From assembly GCA_012934845.2 (NCBI GenBank), contig WNNJ02003145.1:1-64000 (forward strand): DNA of 64,000 nucleotides. The letters run 5' to 3'. Positions 10,471 to 22,619 of this stretch are shown here, piece after piece. How positions within the stretch are numbered: the stretch's first letter is position 1; each line of letters starts with the position of its first letter. The notes under the pieces are model-generated. The model was not told the origin of the DNA. It worked only from the letters and a program-made list of their open reading frames with translations, and did no database searches. This DNA comes from Pomphorhynchus laevis (Eukaryota; Acanthocephala; Palaeacanthocephala; Echinorhynchida; Pomphorhynchidae). A program made the position numbers and the translations under genes.

Positions 10471-13275
10471 TATGCCGAAGGTCGTCGTGGAGACATGAGT
10501 TGCAGGACAGGCATGTCAACCTCAGAATGGTCGCCTTTGACGACGGAAGCTGACCGAATATTGGAGTCATGAACTATCTCAACTGACTGGGCCTCGGGCT
10601 GTGCAAGGTTGCTCAAAGAAAAGAGTCGCGGAGATGGGTCGTCACAAAATCCAAGACTTTTCTCTAGTAAGGGTTGGCCCATCTCGTCAAGACTTTTGAG
10701 GATCGCTTTAGCATTTCCTCTCATCAGTGCGACGGACAAGCGCTGAAATAACTGACCCGCTGTGCTACAATACGGGGTACCGTTTCTACATGACATAGAA
10801 CGAGCAATGAAACGAATTAGCTTTTCCCCTTGGGGGTTCCATCCTCCGTAAGTTTCAACAACTGCTGCCGTAAAACTGTATCCATTCTCCTCTAATTTGC
10901 GTTTATATTTCCTTTCCTTGACACAGGTGGCATACTTGCTTGCGGCATAGCCAGGGATCTCAGAAGCCATGGAAATATAAGCATTTTGTTGAGGGTTAGT
11001 TACGGCAAAATCAACTGCTAAAGGAGGGTCCTTATAAAATATAATGTCCGCCGGTCTCTCTCGCAAACCACGAATAAGGTTGGGTACCTCCTTTGCCACC
11101 CTCAATCCAGCAGAAACCGCTGCTTGAAAGACTGTATCCCTCAAGCTATCATGTCGAATTCCAGGGTGGCCTCCAAACTGACATGTTAAGGCGTGGAAGC
11201 CGAATTTGTCTGCCATCCTAAGGCAGCGTCTGCATCGGTAATCACTGTTCCAGAGAGACAACCCTAACCAAAGACGTAGTAGCACAACGAATTCATTTGG
11301 TGCCAAGTTCATATGTGTGGCTTTGCTAGGGACGGCCTGTAACCAAGCACACGCGTGTGGGCATGAAACTGCCAATAATCGGGCAGTATTGAAGCGATCG
11401 GCATTCTCCAATAGCCTGCTGCGCGACACTTCGTCAATGTGACAAGATAATCCTCGTTGATTTGTTTGCGGATTGCCTACCTGTTGCGGAATAATAGATT
11501 TAACGAATTCGTACCCAGGGAAAGTTAAAGGGTCAAGATTTAATTGGCTAGCGACAGTGTCTACACTAGACAGGAAGGCTGCCTGAGAGTGTTGGAAGCA
11601 GCTTCGAAGGCCCAGTCCTCCCATCTTCAGCGGTAAGCAAGCTTGCATCCACGCCCACTTATCGGGTTGAATAGAAGTGATATTGCTAAAACACTTCAAT
11701 ATCAAGCGGTCGAACAAACGGAAAAACTCTTCGGCGAAGGCGGGGTCTACAGTGCGCATTAAGTGGTTTACCCGTGGAGCGGATGCGCAGCTACGAAGCA
11801 GGATGAAAGCAACTTGTGGGTCAGGGAGATTTTCGAGCGAGTCCAGAGTTTGACGCAGGGATGGTAGAACAACATCGACAAGGTATCCCGAACAATGTTC
11901 CTTAGACCCGATGGGACTTCCAAGAATTGTAAAGTTTTTTGTGGTGTTGACCAATGTGATCCATGGGCATCTGTTCTTTATCAAGTCGACCTTGTCTTCC
12001 CTACCAATTACTTCGGTTTTTTTCCAGTTAATAGACAGTCCAATCGCAGGAAAATTAGCAGCAAGACGAGCCAGAGCCTCGCCCACCGCAATAGGAGTAC
12101 CGCCGATTATTCCGTCGTCGAGGTACCACCTATTTAAGCTGACACCTTCAATCTCCGATATCTGGACCACAATCGGATCAATCGCCAGGCAAAATAGAAC
12201 TGGACCAAGAGGATCTCCTTGTTGTACCCCTCTTCGAGACTGAAGAGGTTTCAGGCTACCGAACCGAAGGCTTGAGGTAGTGCCGTAGCACCATGATGTC
12301 CAACGACTAATTTCTGGAAAATTCTTATCGATCGCGTTGACGAAGGAATCCCGGTTCAGCGTGTTAAAAGCATTAGCCAAGTCGATTTTAGCCCAAACCC
12401 AATTAACATTTTGATCATGAAGTTGTTGTAGCCGACGTGCTTGATGTACTATCTGTTCCATTCCGTTTGGCGTCGCTACACCGAGCTGGTGCGGATGGAG
12501 GGATTCGGCAAATCGCTGTCGAAGTTTGGAGCAAATACACTTAGCGCAAAGACGACGTAATGTCTCCCCAATGGCAATGGGGCGGATCCCTCCATCTGGT
12601 TTGTTCAATGCCATGAGATTAGCACCGGCGACAAAGGGCACGAGGTCGTTCGGGAGAGTACCAGCGATCATGTTGTTGACTAGTGATGTTAGGCGTTGAA
12701 GCAAAACCCCGTGATCTACCGACAGCATATCTCGAATATGTTCTGCCCTCAAACCTAAACGGCCAGGAGAGGAAGAGGGTGGGAATGATGATACTGCGGC
12801 CTCAACTATGTCTGAGTCAACCGACAAGGGGGTATTCAAAGATGGCTGTCCAGGACTTTGGAGAACATCATGTAAGGGGTGTAGCTCTGTCAGTTTACCG
12901 CGTAAAGATTCTGAAAATTCGCATGCACTATTCGACGTAAGGCGGCGCATCGCTTTTCCGAAATTGCCATTTCTCGCCAATTCGATGACTTCCATAAATT
13001 CATTTTTCTTATCATTAGTTCCTCTGAATTTCCTGGATGATCGAAGCCCCGAAGAGGAAAGGCAATCACGCTCTCTTCCATTTTCGAATTTGTCTATAAG
13101 CGCGTTGATATTAGATCTAGTGTTGTCTCCGGCATGGTGCCGACCTGAGGAAGTCTGTAGGCATAGCTTCGGAAAGCACAGCAAACGCTCCCAATCGTTG
13201 GATGAATTTGAGCACAATGCCTCTAGAATTAAAGAGGAAAAAACATTGGCAACTCGGCGGCGAAGATTCCACTAA
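10471..13275 (-). mobile_element. RLE-type non-LTR retroelement, open reading frame fused to ubiquilin
   Basis: The frame is open from about 13,275 (first ATG 13,217) for more than 900 codons. Reverse-transcriptase motifs, in order: KIDLANAFNTL (motif A), GVQQGDPLGPVLF (B, about 12,220), RWYLDDG (C, about 12,128-12,114), GLSINWKKTEV (D) and TILGSPIG (E). A restriction-like endonuclease region follows: CRRC...HALTC zinc knuckle, GIRHDSLRD, then PADI...AVDFAV (about 11,240-11,000). The N-terminal zinc fingers and the 5' end are absent, so it is 5'-truncated. GC content is far higher than in the flanks and changes sharply near 13,275 and about 10,470. An AAATTAG just outside the 5' limit could serve as a splice acceptor. 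The element sits in the R2-superfamily-like group by its endonuclease; the exact clade is inference. A frame this long without stops points to recent insertion or retained coding function. Confidence 0.8.
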
Positions 13276-13949
13276 TTTGATGTAAAAGTTTAATTTATTA
13301 TTTGTTTATTTTGTAACTAGATATTGAAAGTAATTATTTCAATCTCTTTTGTAGTTCAATCAATAATGAAAACATGAGTGAAAAATCGATTTATATCTTC
13401 AATGATTAAAACAAACGAGGGATCAAATATACGGAATCTGTTTAAATTTTCATTGGAACTTTTTGTCGGAGACCTGATAACATAGCGGTTCCGTCTGATG
13501 ACCTTTAATCTTTATTGTAAAACGTATATTATCTATTAATTCGTTCATAAAATGCTGGTATATAAAAAATTACCTTTTAAGATACATATAGTTCCATTTT
13601 TAATGTTCCATTTATACTAAGAAATTGAACTTAAATCCTTTAGTTTTGTTTGAAAGTATTATTTGTTAATAATACTTTAATTCATAATAAAACTTTGGCT
13701 GCTTTGTTAGGTTGAGGAATATTGGCGGCGAAACCTGATAAGTAGGTCCTTCTGATTAAATCCAATCTTTATTCTAAAACATATCATCTATTAATCGCAT
13801 AAAAATGTTGGGTTATTAAATTTCTTTTTAATTCATTTAAGATTTAGATAATTCAATTTATTAAACATTAATATATTAATTTTTATTTAATTTATAGATT
13901 TATTTATTTTAAATACCATTCATTAATCGATCCATCTTATTGTTCGCGT
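13276..13949 (+). mobile_element. Two PLE-type 3' end fragments in AT-rich DNA
   Basis: Plus-strand copies of the dispersed PLE end lie at about 13,440-13,560 (ACCTGATAACATAGCGGTTC, TCTGATGACC, then a TCTATTAATT tail) and 13,720-13,815 (GCGAAACCTGATAAG, then ATCATCTATTAATC). Both are truncated and diverged. No gene is seen in this stretch. If a ubiquilin UBL exon lay immediately upstream of the retroelement it would be here on the minus strand, and I do not find it. Confidence 0.55.
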
Positions 13950-15105
13950 TTTCTCGCTCAATTGCAGGGTTCGTTGTTTCTGCTCAGTCCACTCCATTTG
14001 ACCCGATCTAGAGCGTCTTCTGGTTTCACCATGACGGCCTTCATATCTGCATTCACCTCATCGCCGTCTCTACAACATATTTTCCATTTCAACGTGACAT
14101 GTGTCCATATTAGAGCAGCCTGGCCTGTGGCATATTATCTGTAATTGGTGCAACCCTCATTTTCTACCTTATGTTTTCATTTCTGATGTGGTCAAGGCGG
14201 GATATGCCCAGTGTCCATCACATTATTTGCATTTCCATGGCATGCATGACTTGTTTCTCTTTCGATGTTGCTGGTCTGCATTAAATCCCATATAATGCCA
14301 CTGGGCGTACAGCGGTTTTGTATATTTTGGCTTTAAGGCGGCAGGTATACGGCGATCACACATTACCCCCGTCACATTTCGCCATTTATGCCATGCTGCC
14401 GTTATTCGTGATTAGGTGTCAGCACTTGTGCTACCATCGCTGCGGATGACATAGCTCAGGTAATGAAACTCCTCAACCCTCTTAAGGTTTTCGCCGTCGA
14501 TGTTGACCGTGCCATCTGTTTGGGGTTCGCTCTCCATATATTTTGTCTTTTTGACATTTAACCGAAGTTTGTGGATGTCAAGACTAGTCTTCCAGTCCTA
14601 AGTTTGTCATTGTATCTCTGACCGAGCGGTACTGGATAGGAATACATCATCGGCGAACAATAGTGTCCATGTTGGCGCGTTTTGTAAGTGGACTGTAGTT
14701 GTGTCCATGCCGAGGTTGAGCAGGAGGGACAAGAAAGCCGATCCCCGATGAATACCGACAGTGATTGGGTATGGCGACGACGTTCCCGATTTGCAACAGA
14801 CTGTACTGGTCACGTTAGTGTAGATATGTTGCACCCATGTTACTTCATGGACACCATGTGATCTTAGAGCATGCCAAATATGGTCGTGAGCTACGCGGTC
14901 GAATGTCTTCTCAAGATGTAAGAACGTCATATACCCAGTCTTCTTTTCACATAGCTTTTCCTGAATAAGGTGGGCTGCATGCATTGTATCTGTCGTGCCT
15001 CTTTCCTTTACGAATCCGTACTGGTGTGACGTAATATTTACGATCGTCCTAAGGCGGTTGTCGAGCATTCCTATTTTAAATAATCCAGTTAACAATCGAA
15101 GCATT
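13950..15105 (-). mobile_element. RTE-type LINE fragment
   Basis: The minus strand has a 165-codon frame (14,607-15,104) with reverse-transcriptase text: QYGFVKERGTTDTMHAAHL, FLHLEKTFDRVAHDHIWHAL, SVGIHRGSAFLSLL-like motif B (the usual QGSALSP altered) and WTLLFADDVFL (FADD catalytic motif). Downstream, in other frames, come LDIHKLRLNVKKTKYM, EEFHYLSYVI, HAMEMQ and LDRVKWSGLSRN, ending near 13,950. This is the usual C-terminal order of RTE/BovB-like LINEs. It is 5'-truncated (no APE endonuclease) and broken by several frameshifts and stops. Confidence 0.8.
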
Positions 15106-17246
15106 TATTATATTGGTTCATTAATATTTTCTTACATTTTCGACATCTATGTTTTGCATGTTTTGGCTTTAAGAAATTTACGTTAATATTTTCCGATATT
15201 CAAATATTTTTCAAAATTATCCCTCTCTCTATAAACGTAGAAAACATTACAAAACATAAGCTTTCAGCGTTTTTAAAGTCGAAAACAATTCTCAAATGCA
15301 ACTTAGACTTGTTTTAATTAAGGCACTTTATATAAAAATCAGTTTTTAACTCATCACTGAATTTATTAGAATTCTGTGTCCTCGTGTATATTCAATTTTT
15401 TTTATTTATTAAAGCGTATACCATCCAAAGTAAATATTGATTCAAGCGGATCGTGATGAACGATAAAAATTTAATCTTTAAACTTCATTATATAGAAAAG
15501 GAGCAGCCATGAGTACCTGTCGTGTTATCATTTTTAGCCACAATTCTTCTAGACCGTTTATTGAAGCGCATACATCCGAAGTAAAATATTAGTAGAACAC
15601 AAAGTGAGCTTTCCGATCAAAAATATATATTCCTGCTTAGCCTTTACATAGTAATTTTTACCTGTTTGATTTGTGTCATTTTGTTTTATTATTACACTAA
15701 CAGCACGATTAAACATACGTTTTCATCAATCTATCAAAGTTCCAGCTCATTTCGAAATTGATTTTAACAATCGCGTTTTTATTTTTTACTTTTTACTTTT
15801 GATAAATTCTAAAAATTAAGTATTCACAATACATTGTTGAGCTTTTATTAAGTATTAACGCTCACTGCAACACGCACTATTTCTAAAACGAGCGTTAAAT
15901 AGCATTTCCGAACGACTTAACGCAATATATAAAGAGTTCAGTATATACACTTTGCGGACTTTTATTCTTGGCTGTTTTAAACTATACATAAAATATGCGA
16001 GGACTCTGAACTTATTAAAATTCTTTGTTCTCGTGTATATGCAAAATTTTATGACAAAATATGACTATTGTTTGTAAAATAGAATCGGATTAGTTAATGC
16101 CGTCTACGTATTTTGTACGATGCATAAATTAAAAAGTATAACCATCATTTTCATGATGTTTTCAAAAATTCAGATGTTTTTAGAATCAGGAAGAAATAAA
16201 TTCTACTTTAACAAATCTATATTTCGATGACTATTTAAACTATTTTCATTCATTTTAGCAAAATATATACAAAACATAGCTACTGTTTTTATTTACTTAT
16301 TAAAACTTTTTATTTTTATTCAATTTAACTTAAATATATTTAATGAAAGTTAAGGATTTTGTTTATATGCCTGATGATGGTTGAAATGGTTATCGAGATA
16401 TAGAGTTTTAATAATAGAAGTAATATTTTTTTACTTAATAAAATTATTTATAAACAATTTTAATATTCATAAATAAACAAAGTTAATTTAATTAAATTTA
16501 TTATTTACCTATATATTAATGTAATATAATTTTTTCAATTAAATAATAATTATATTTATATGCCTGATAATGTAGGAAGTGGATGAAGCAGTAAAATTGT
16601 TGATAAAGCAATGCCAAATTTAAGTAAAATACTTTTTTAGTGAAATAAATTTTAGTTAAAAATAACGGCAACATTTCCGAAAGGCGGACACAACTAGGCA
16701 AGAAAAAATTATAAAAGACGAAAGACCTTTATTAGACATTTAAAAAACATCTTTCATTTTTTAGCATAGTATAGGTAAAGTTTGAAATTAAAATTATTTT
16801 TTAATTAAAATTTGACTATTTTTCAAGTAAGTGTTCGGATTAGTTAAAAATTATCACACAATGATAGCACATTATGTATCTACACCACATATAAGTCTTA
16901 ACTCGATACGACGTATATTACGCTTCAGAGAAAATGTTCAATTTTTTGAACTTAAAAAATAATTTTTCCTAAAAAAATCGATATGATAACCCATACTTTT
17001 TTTCATCTCACAACATCGACCATCAATCAATTAGCATTTACAAAATAAACTTATGAATTGATTTATTCAGTATGTTGAAAAAATTTAAATTTTAATTTTT
17101 TAAATTAAAACAAAAATAATTAAAATTTTACCATTGCCCTTGTTAGTAGTTTGTTTACTGCAATAATATTATAATACGATTACAAATAATATATCTACAT
17201 TATTTTCAAGTTTGAGATTGATTTAACATGTATTACGTTGTAAAAC
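15106..17246. other. AT-rich intergenic DNA
   Basis: No gene recognised. Short minus-strand frames such as 16,516-16,701 are low complexity. The sequence CCTGATGATGG with TTATCGAGATATAG near 16,370 recalls retroelement 3' ends but is too short to assign. Confidence 0.5.
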
Positions 17247-17905
17247 AAAATTTAATTTTTTGAAATCAAAATACTTTTTAGCACTTTTGTATGATATCCA
17301 ATCATCATTTTTAACTTATTATTTCCAACTTACAACAAATCAACGTATACACAACAAAAATGGGCAGCATTACTTTATTATCTTGAATAAAAATAAATTA
17401 ATTTTTAACAATTTTAAAAATTTTAAACGCTGGTTTTATTTCTTCAATAATGAGAATACAGAAATTATAATGTGTTTGAACGATTTTCAGATGGTTTGGA
17501 ATCTTCACGCATTGATAAGCGGACCGCTACGTGATGACAATGCATGTGTTGAATGGCTCGAAACGATATTTTAAACTGTAATTAAAATATGTAACAGGAA
17601 AAAAACGCTTTTTAATAAATATCAGAGATGTCACTTGATAATTGGTCGAAAAAATCAACGTTATTATATCTACACCAATGTCTCCACGCGAATTCCGCCA
17701 ATTTTAAACCAGCGTTTAAATTTTTTAAATTGTTAAAAATAAATTTATTTTGATTCAAGATAATAAAGTAATGATGCCAATTTTTGTTGTGTATACGTTG
17801 ATTTGTTGTAAGTTGGAAATAATAAGTTAAAAATGATGATAGGATATCATATCAAAGTGCTTAAAAAGTATTTTGAAGTTCAAAAAATTAAAAAGCACGC
17901 GTTCA
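17247..17905. mobile_element. Long inverted-repeat element (about 660 bp)
   Basis: The left arm (about 17,247-17,440) is mirrored by the right arm (about 17,700-17,905). Shared strings include AAAATACTTTTTA, CAACTTACAACAAATCAACG and CAGCGTTTAAA (right arm, complement in left). The interior (about 260 bp) has the short GC-richer string CGGACCGCTACGTGATGAC and no transposase. A 104-codon plus-strand frame over the left arm (17,260-17,574) is most likely chance. Typical of a non-autonomous foldback or TIR element. Confidence 0.65.
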
Positions 17906-17964
17906 ATATTAAAGTAAAATTTTTTATTATTATATGGTGATGTAAATAAATCCTTTTTTTACAG

Positions 17965-18013
17965 CTTCACCAAATGGGATCATTAGCAAATGCACTGGCA
18001 AATGCCAGCGCAA
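17965..18013 (+). other. Exon-like segment with good splice signals
   Basis: TTTTTTTACAG precedes, and GTATCT follows, a 49-nt GC-richer segment. One frame reads LHQMGSLANALANASA; another reads SPNGIISKCTGKCQRK. It could be an upstream exon of the plus-strand BCL9 gene, but neither open frame exits in the phase (1 nt carried over) that the BCL9 exon at 23,839 needs, so another exon would be required between them. Confidence 0.25.
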
Positions 18014-18036
18014 GGTATCTTAATATCGGCTTACTT

Positions 18037-18254
18037 TTATTTTCCAAATGATGATACCATTCCGCGTGAATTTTTAGTAATCATAAAAGCCCGACGAGAA
18101 AAAATGCCGTCTGCTAGTCCTCCTCTGCATCCAGCAGTGGGACGGAACTGGCACTGATAAGTCATAGTGATGACGAAACGGCATTCGTCATTCTTTCGCG
18201 TCGGGCTTATATGATTACTAAAAATTCACCCGGAAAAGTATCATCATTTGAGAC
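18037..18254. mobile_element. TIR (MITE-like) element with hammerhead-like core
   Basis: The TIRs of about 55 bp start CAAATGATGATAC and include TGAATTTTTAGTAATCATA and AAGCCCGACG. The interior is GC-richer and contains CACTGATAAGTCATAGTG and GATGACGAAACGGC on the plus strand. No coding capacity. Confidence 0.7.
18158..18211 (+). other. Hammerhead-like core motif
   Basis: CTGATAA is followed by a perfect stem-loop GTCAT-AGTG-ATGAC, then GAAAC, then a small stem ACG(G)...(T)CGT ending in GUC. This is the order and spacing of a hammerhead core, with A in place of the usual G8 in CUGAUGA. The expected stem I between the two flanks is not well formed. A relative with intact CTGATGA lies at 44,201-44,247. 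Confidence 0.3.
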
Positions 18255-18271
18255 ATAAAATAATTATAATA

Positions 18272-18364
18272 GCATCAATATGCTGTTAGAACCAATACCG
18301 GATATTCATTTTGAGTTTTCTAGCTGTAAATCAAATGACAAATCAACAATTTCAAGTTCTGGAA
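18272..18364 (+). other. Short open, possibly coding segment
   Basis: After TATGCTGTTAG the plus strand reads EPIPDIHFEFSSCKSNDK and continues STISSSGIVIRS up to ATCAGTAATC, which resembles a splice donor. The serine-rich composition would suit an upstream BCL9 exon, but the exit phase (0) does not match the exon at 23,839. Weak evidence only. Confidence 0.15.
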
Positions 18365-18374
18365 TAGTCATTAG

Positions 18375-20039
18375 ATCAGTAATCTTTTAAATGTAGCTGT
18401 AATAATGAAAGGTTATTTGATAATCAACTTAACTGCAGACTTTACAACAACAAATTTAGCTGATCTCCAAATGTATATAATTTAATAAATATTAAATATT
18501 AAATATTATTATGGGTATATTACTCAATTTGTAGTATACATAATATAAAATTTACTTTGCAAATCATAAGTCAGATAACAAAGAGTCTACAAAATGCTTC
18601 ATTACGTTGCAAACATCTAATTCGCTAAAATGCACGCGTTCAATATTAAAGTAAAAATGTCTATTATATATGTTGACCTATTTTCCAGGAATCTAATTTA
18701 TTTTTCAAAGACTTAATTAAGCGAACACAAACAACATTTTTGTCTTAACGCTAGCATAAAATCATTAAAATTTTCAAAAGCAAAATGTATGTACTTGTGT
18801 TGTTCATATTGTTATTCAAATTTTACAATTTTAAAAATTCGAATAGTTCGAAACGATGTACAGTAGCGTTTCACTAATTATGTACATTCGTTCTATTTGT
18901 TTTATTGTCCTTCGATTCTCTACAAACCACACTTTAAAAGTTCAAGTATTTCCTAATATTACGTTTATTTTATTATCTAATTAATATTTTACGAGATGTA
19001 ATCGTAAATCTGTTTATATTGTGATCGTATTTGCCATTAAATACAAAATCGCATTTAAGCCTTAGTATTCGATTGGCTAAGTATTTAAGATGCCTTGCCA
19101 AATAAATAAAATGCTAGAATGTAAAAACAGCCAAACTTTAATTTATAATCGTCTTTGTCTAATTATACATATAATTGAAATCGTTTCTCAAAGTATTTTA
19201 CTATATCAGTATTTTAGAGTTATTTGCTATAACTTTACTAATGAGCACCTGTAGATAAGGTGTTCATTGAAATACTATTTGTTAATGGTAAAGATAATAT
19301 GTTGATTAAAAGCCAATTATGTTAATGGTGATAGGTTAATAGTACCATTTACCAAATCCCAACTTCAACTAGCTAATTTGTTTAAAATTAAACCAAAATT
19401 AGCAACATCACGATAAATTTACTCGCTTGAATATTATTTGGCTCCCGTATAAAATGTGGGTCAAAGAGACAGACAACTATTGACGAGAGTCAAAGAACAT
19501 TCAAACACAATCAAGAATACCTTGCTGAATAAAGCAAGAATTAACTGCGCCGTATCCTAACGCGACAAATCACATAATAAAACACCATGTCGATACAAAA
19601 TCTTAGGACTGAACCGAATACCTTGAAAAGAAATTGTTAAATCAAAACCGATTTAGCATTGCTATTAAGTCGTCACACGTTTTATATTGTCACCAAACGA
19701 AATTATATTTCGATGTTCGCTCTGTAATTTCTTAATTTTTGTTTTGAAAATTGTGAGCATGTGCACTACCTAAATATAGGAAACAAATTTGCTTAATAAA
19801 AATGCCTTTTTGCCTTTGAATCATTTGGATAAATACCAGCATTACAATCGATTATTTATATTTTTTGGCTTTATCCTTTTTTAAGTTTTTTACAAAACCT
19901 TTTTTATTACGATAAACAGCAGATTAAGAATAATAAAGGGAAACAGCGAAATTATCGATGATGAATAAAGATTTTATAATAATAAGATACAACGAATAAA
20001 GAAGAATAGTTAAAAAATCAAAGTACTTTAATTTAGTTT
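18375..20039. other. AT-rich intergenic DNA
   Basis: No gene recognised. It contains a second copy (18,631-18,656) of GCACGCGTTCAATATTAAAG, which also lies just outside the foldback element at 17,896. May include intron sequence of the BCL9 gene. Confidence 0.4.
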
Positions 20040-20265
20040 CTGTTCCTTATAAAGTCAGTCCTCAATCAACGCGACATGCGATTGAGCCACTTAGGGTCTG
20101 CCACATACCTGACGTTCCAATCGTCAATCACTATGGTCGGTAGTCTCGACATGAGGAGCTTAAGAAATATTGGTATTTGCTCTGGTGACGTCATCTTGAA
20201 AAGTGACCTATTCCAAAAATGCCAAGGTACACCTCAACTTTATCTCATAATAACAGATAAATAGG
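20040..20265. repeat. Dispersed repeat, copy 1
   Basis: The string GTCGACATGAGGAGCTTAAG-like region here aligns with 60,615-60,850. Shared text includes CTTAAGAAAT, TTGGTATTTGCT, GGGTCT near the start, and a CACCT.AACTTT end. The two are perhaps two-thirds identical. Both GC-richer than their flanks. Element class not recognised. Confidence 0.55.
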
Positions 20266-20781
20266 ATGTTCAAAATTTTCAAACATACGGTTGTTAACTG
20301 GCTTTTTAAGTTTTGCATATGCAGAATTTGCATTTACAATTCATGTATGTACACATTTTAAAATTAGCGTACCTAAGGCAATATTGTACATTACTGTGAC
20401 TTTAAATATATAACTAGCAATAATGCTCAATTCACTTTTGTAATCTGATCTGTCTCGGGTCATCACGATATTAATTCGTAATTCTTTCATTCCGAGTACG
20501 AGATAATCACTAACTTATGTTATTTTAATTCGATAACATTTATACATCGATAATATATCAGCTTAAAATTCAGGTCAAACAATAAACTTCAATTATTTAT
20601 TATATTAATTAGTAAAAACCCGCCCATATTATTTTATATTATTATAAAATATTATATTATTAAAATAATATAATAATATTATTAATTATTAATATTATTT
20701 TATATTATTTTTCGTCCGTTTATTAATTATATACAATCTAGGATTATTCTACTAACGGTTTCTATTTAATTTTATAATAAT
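20266..20781. other. AT-rich spacer
   Basis: No gene is seen. 20,625-20,715 is an AT-palindromic microsatellite-like run (TATTATAAAATATTAT and similar). Confidence 0.5.
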
Positions 20782-21027
20782 GATCTATTAGAAACATACC
20801 TTAGCTGTGTGATCCGCTAGCTGGATCACTGTTTTTCATGTTGTAACTTGCTAATGTTTCTAATTTAACTTGTTTGCATGGGTGAGTTGAAATACTTCTG
20901 GTTGTGGCACGACATTATCCTCACAGGTATTGTTCCTTATGGGTATCGACATTATACTCATAGGTATTGTTCTTAACAGTGATCCGGCTTGCGGATCACA
21001 CACCTAACGTATGCTTCTAATAGATCG
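20782..21027. mobile_element. MITE-like TIR element
   Basis: The TIRs are about 52 bp. The left starts GATCTATTAGAAACATACC and contains GTGTGATCCGC and GGATCACTGTT. The right arm is its near reverse complement, ending CTTCTAATAGATC. No coding capacity. Partial copies of the same family occur at 6,796-6,880 and 6,957-6,975. Confidence 0.75.
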
Positions 21028-22560
21028 TTAGACCGAATCTAATATTCAGAAATTTATAACAATGATTTCTCCGTTAATAAGTGATTAAAATTAAAAAATA
21101 GTTAACAGGCGACCAGCACGTCAACAACTTTTTTTTCATTGATTTCTTCCGGCCAAGTAAATATTCGTTATTAAATATAATAAATATTGAAAAAGCTTGA
21201 GAGATAAAATAAATACAATTTTCTTTTTGAAGAAGGCTTTTATCGAAACGTAAAATAAATACATATGTTTCTTAAATGCCGGTATTCAATATTATATAGC
21301 TGGTTCTAATAGGATCCCGGCGCATGGTTTGAAACAAACTCTATAATCACACATATTAATTTATATTATAAATTAGCATATTTATAAATATTTATATACA
21401 TTAGCGTATATTTTATCTATATACTGATATAAACTAACATTAATTATTAAATTTGTATAAATTTTTAAGTTTATATTTTTATATAAATTAATCTACTTTA
21501 TATATCTACTTATATCAAAGTTTATATATAGTAGTATCTACTATATATACGTGTATAGAGTTGTGTTTGCATATGATTTCGCATGATTTGTTTTTATTGA
21601 ATGACTGGACGTACGCGTAAGGCAATGATTTTTCTTGATCATGATTCCTCTTGGATCATGTTGTTGTTTTTTACTCTTTTCTTTTACGAAATAGTGATTG
21701 TCTATTTATTCATTGATCAGCCCTACATCAATATATAATAGCAAAGTGTGCAAATGTGTCAGTAGATGATAAGATTCATATTTCTACATTTAATCAATCA
21801 TTATTTGGGTTTATTGTATGACTGGATGTACAAGTAAAGCAAAAGTATTTCGTTCCGAGTTTAAATCTAACATTTTTATTAAAATATATAGTTTTGGAAT
21901 ATAAATTTTTCGAAATATAAACTTAAATGGGACACAAAAGTTCCTGCTTGATTTAACTTGCTCCATTTTATGTCGTCTTTTGTGTTGTTATAGCTTTTTA
22001 CACTATTTTCCCAATTCTAAAGCCGTGTTTGTATTTCAGATTATAAATATAATTGCTCAATGTCAATCCACGATAATATATTTTTACTTCTGAAATGAAA
22101 GGTAAGTTTATTTACCGTAAATACTATGCTAGGTTATATTATAAAGTTCAATTTAGCAAAATTATTACTTTGTACCTATCATTCATTACCAGGTTTTGAA
22201 TAATTACATAATGTAAAGGAAATAAACATAAAAGTATTCATTGAACACGATTTGCTGTGTGCAAGTCGTGTTTCTGTGTTCATTCTGGAACCCCATGCAT
22301 TGATTATATAGCACATCACAATTGTTCGAACTAATCTGGTATTCAAAACCTTTATTGTTTCACGTTTTCTTGGTTATGTTTCTTGGTCGTTAAGATTTCC
22401 GCTCTCAGTGATGAATTTTAAGTCGATTCTGGCTAAATTGTACTTCAAATAAAATAGTATCTTGCTATTTGTGTGATATCAAAATAGCATTTAAACGTCA
22501 CAATTTTGAAGCATGATTAAAATATTGAAATATTGAATTTACAAAAATATGCAAATATGA
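21028..22560. other. AT-rich DNA with small repeats
   Basis: No gene recognised. A short direct repeat (TTTATTG.ATGACTGGA.GTAC) occurs at about 21,593 and 21,811. A stem-loop around AACACGATTTG/CAAGTCGTGTT lies near 22,238-22,272. Confidence 0.45.
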
Positions 22561-22619
22561 AAAATTTCGCTAGGATTGTTAGAGGATCACACATGTTAAG
22601 TATATTATGATACTAGTTT

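Noticed and set aside
16365-16405. CCTGATGATGGTTGAAATGG as a hammerhead or retroelement 3' motif
   Set aside because: No complementary stem II can be formed and no element surrounds it.
17260-17574. 104-codon plus-strand frame as a gene
   Set aside because: It lies over one arm of a long inverted repeat and is low-complexity.
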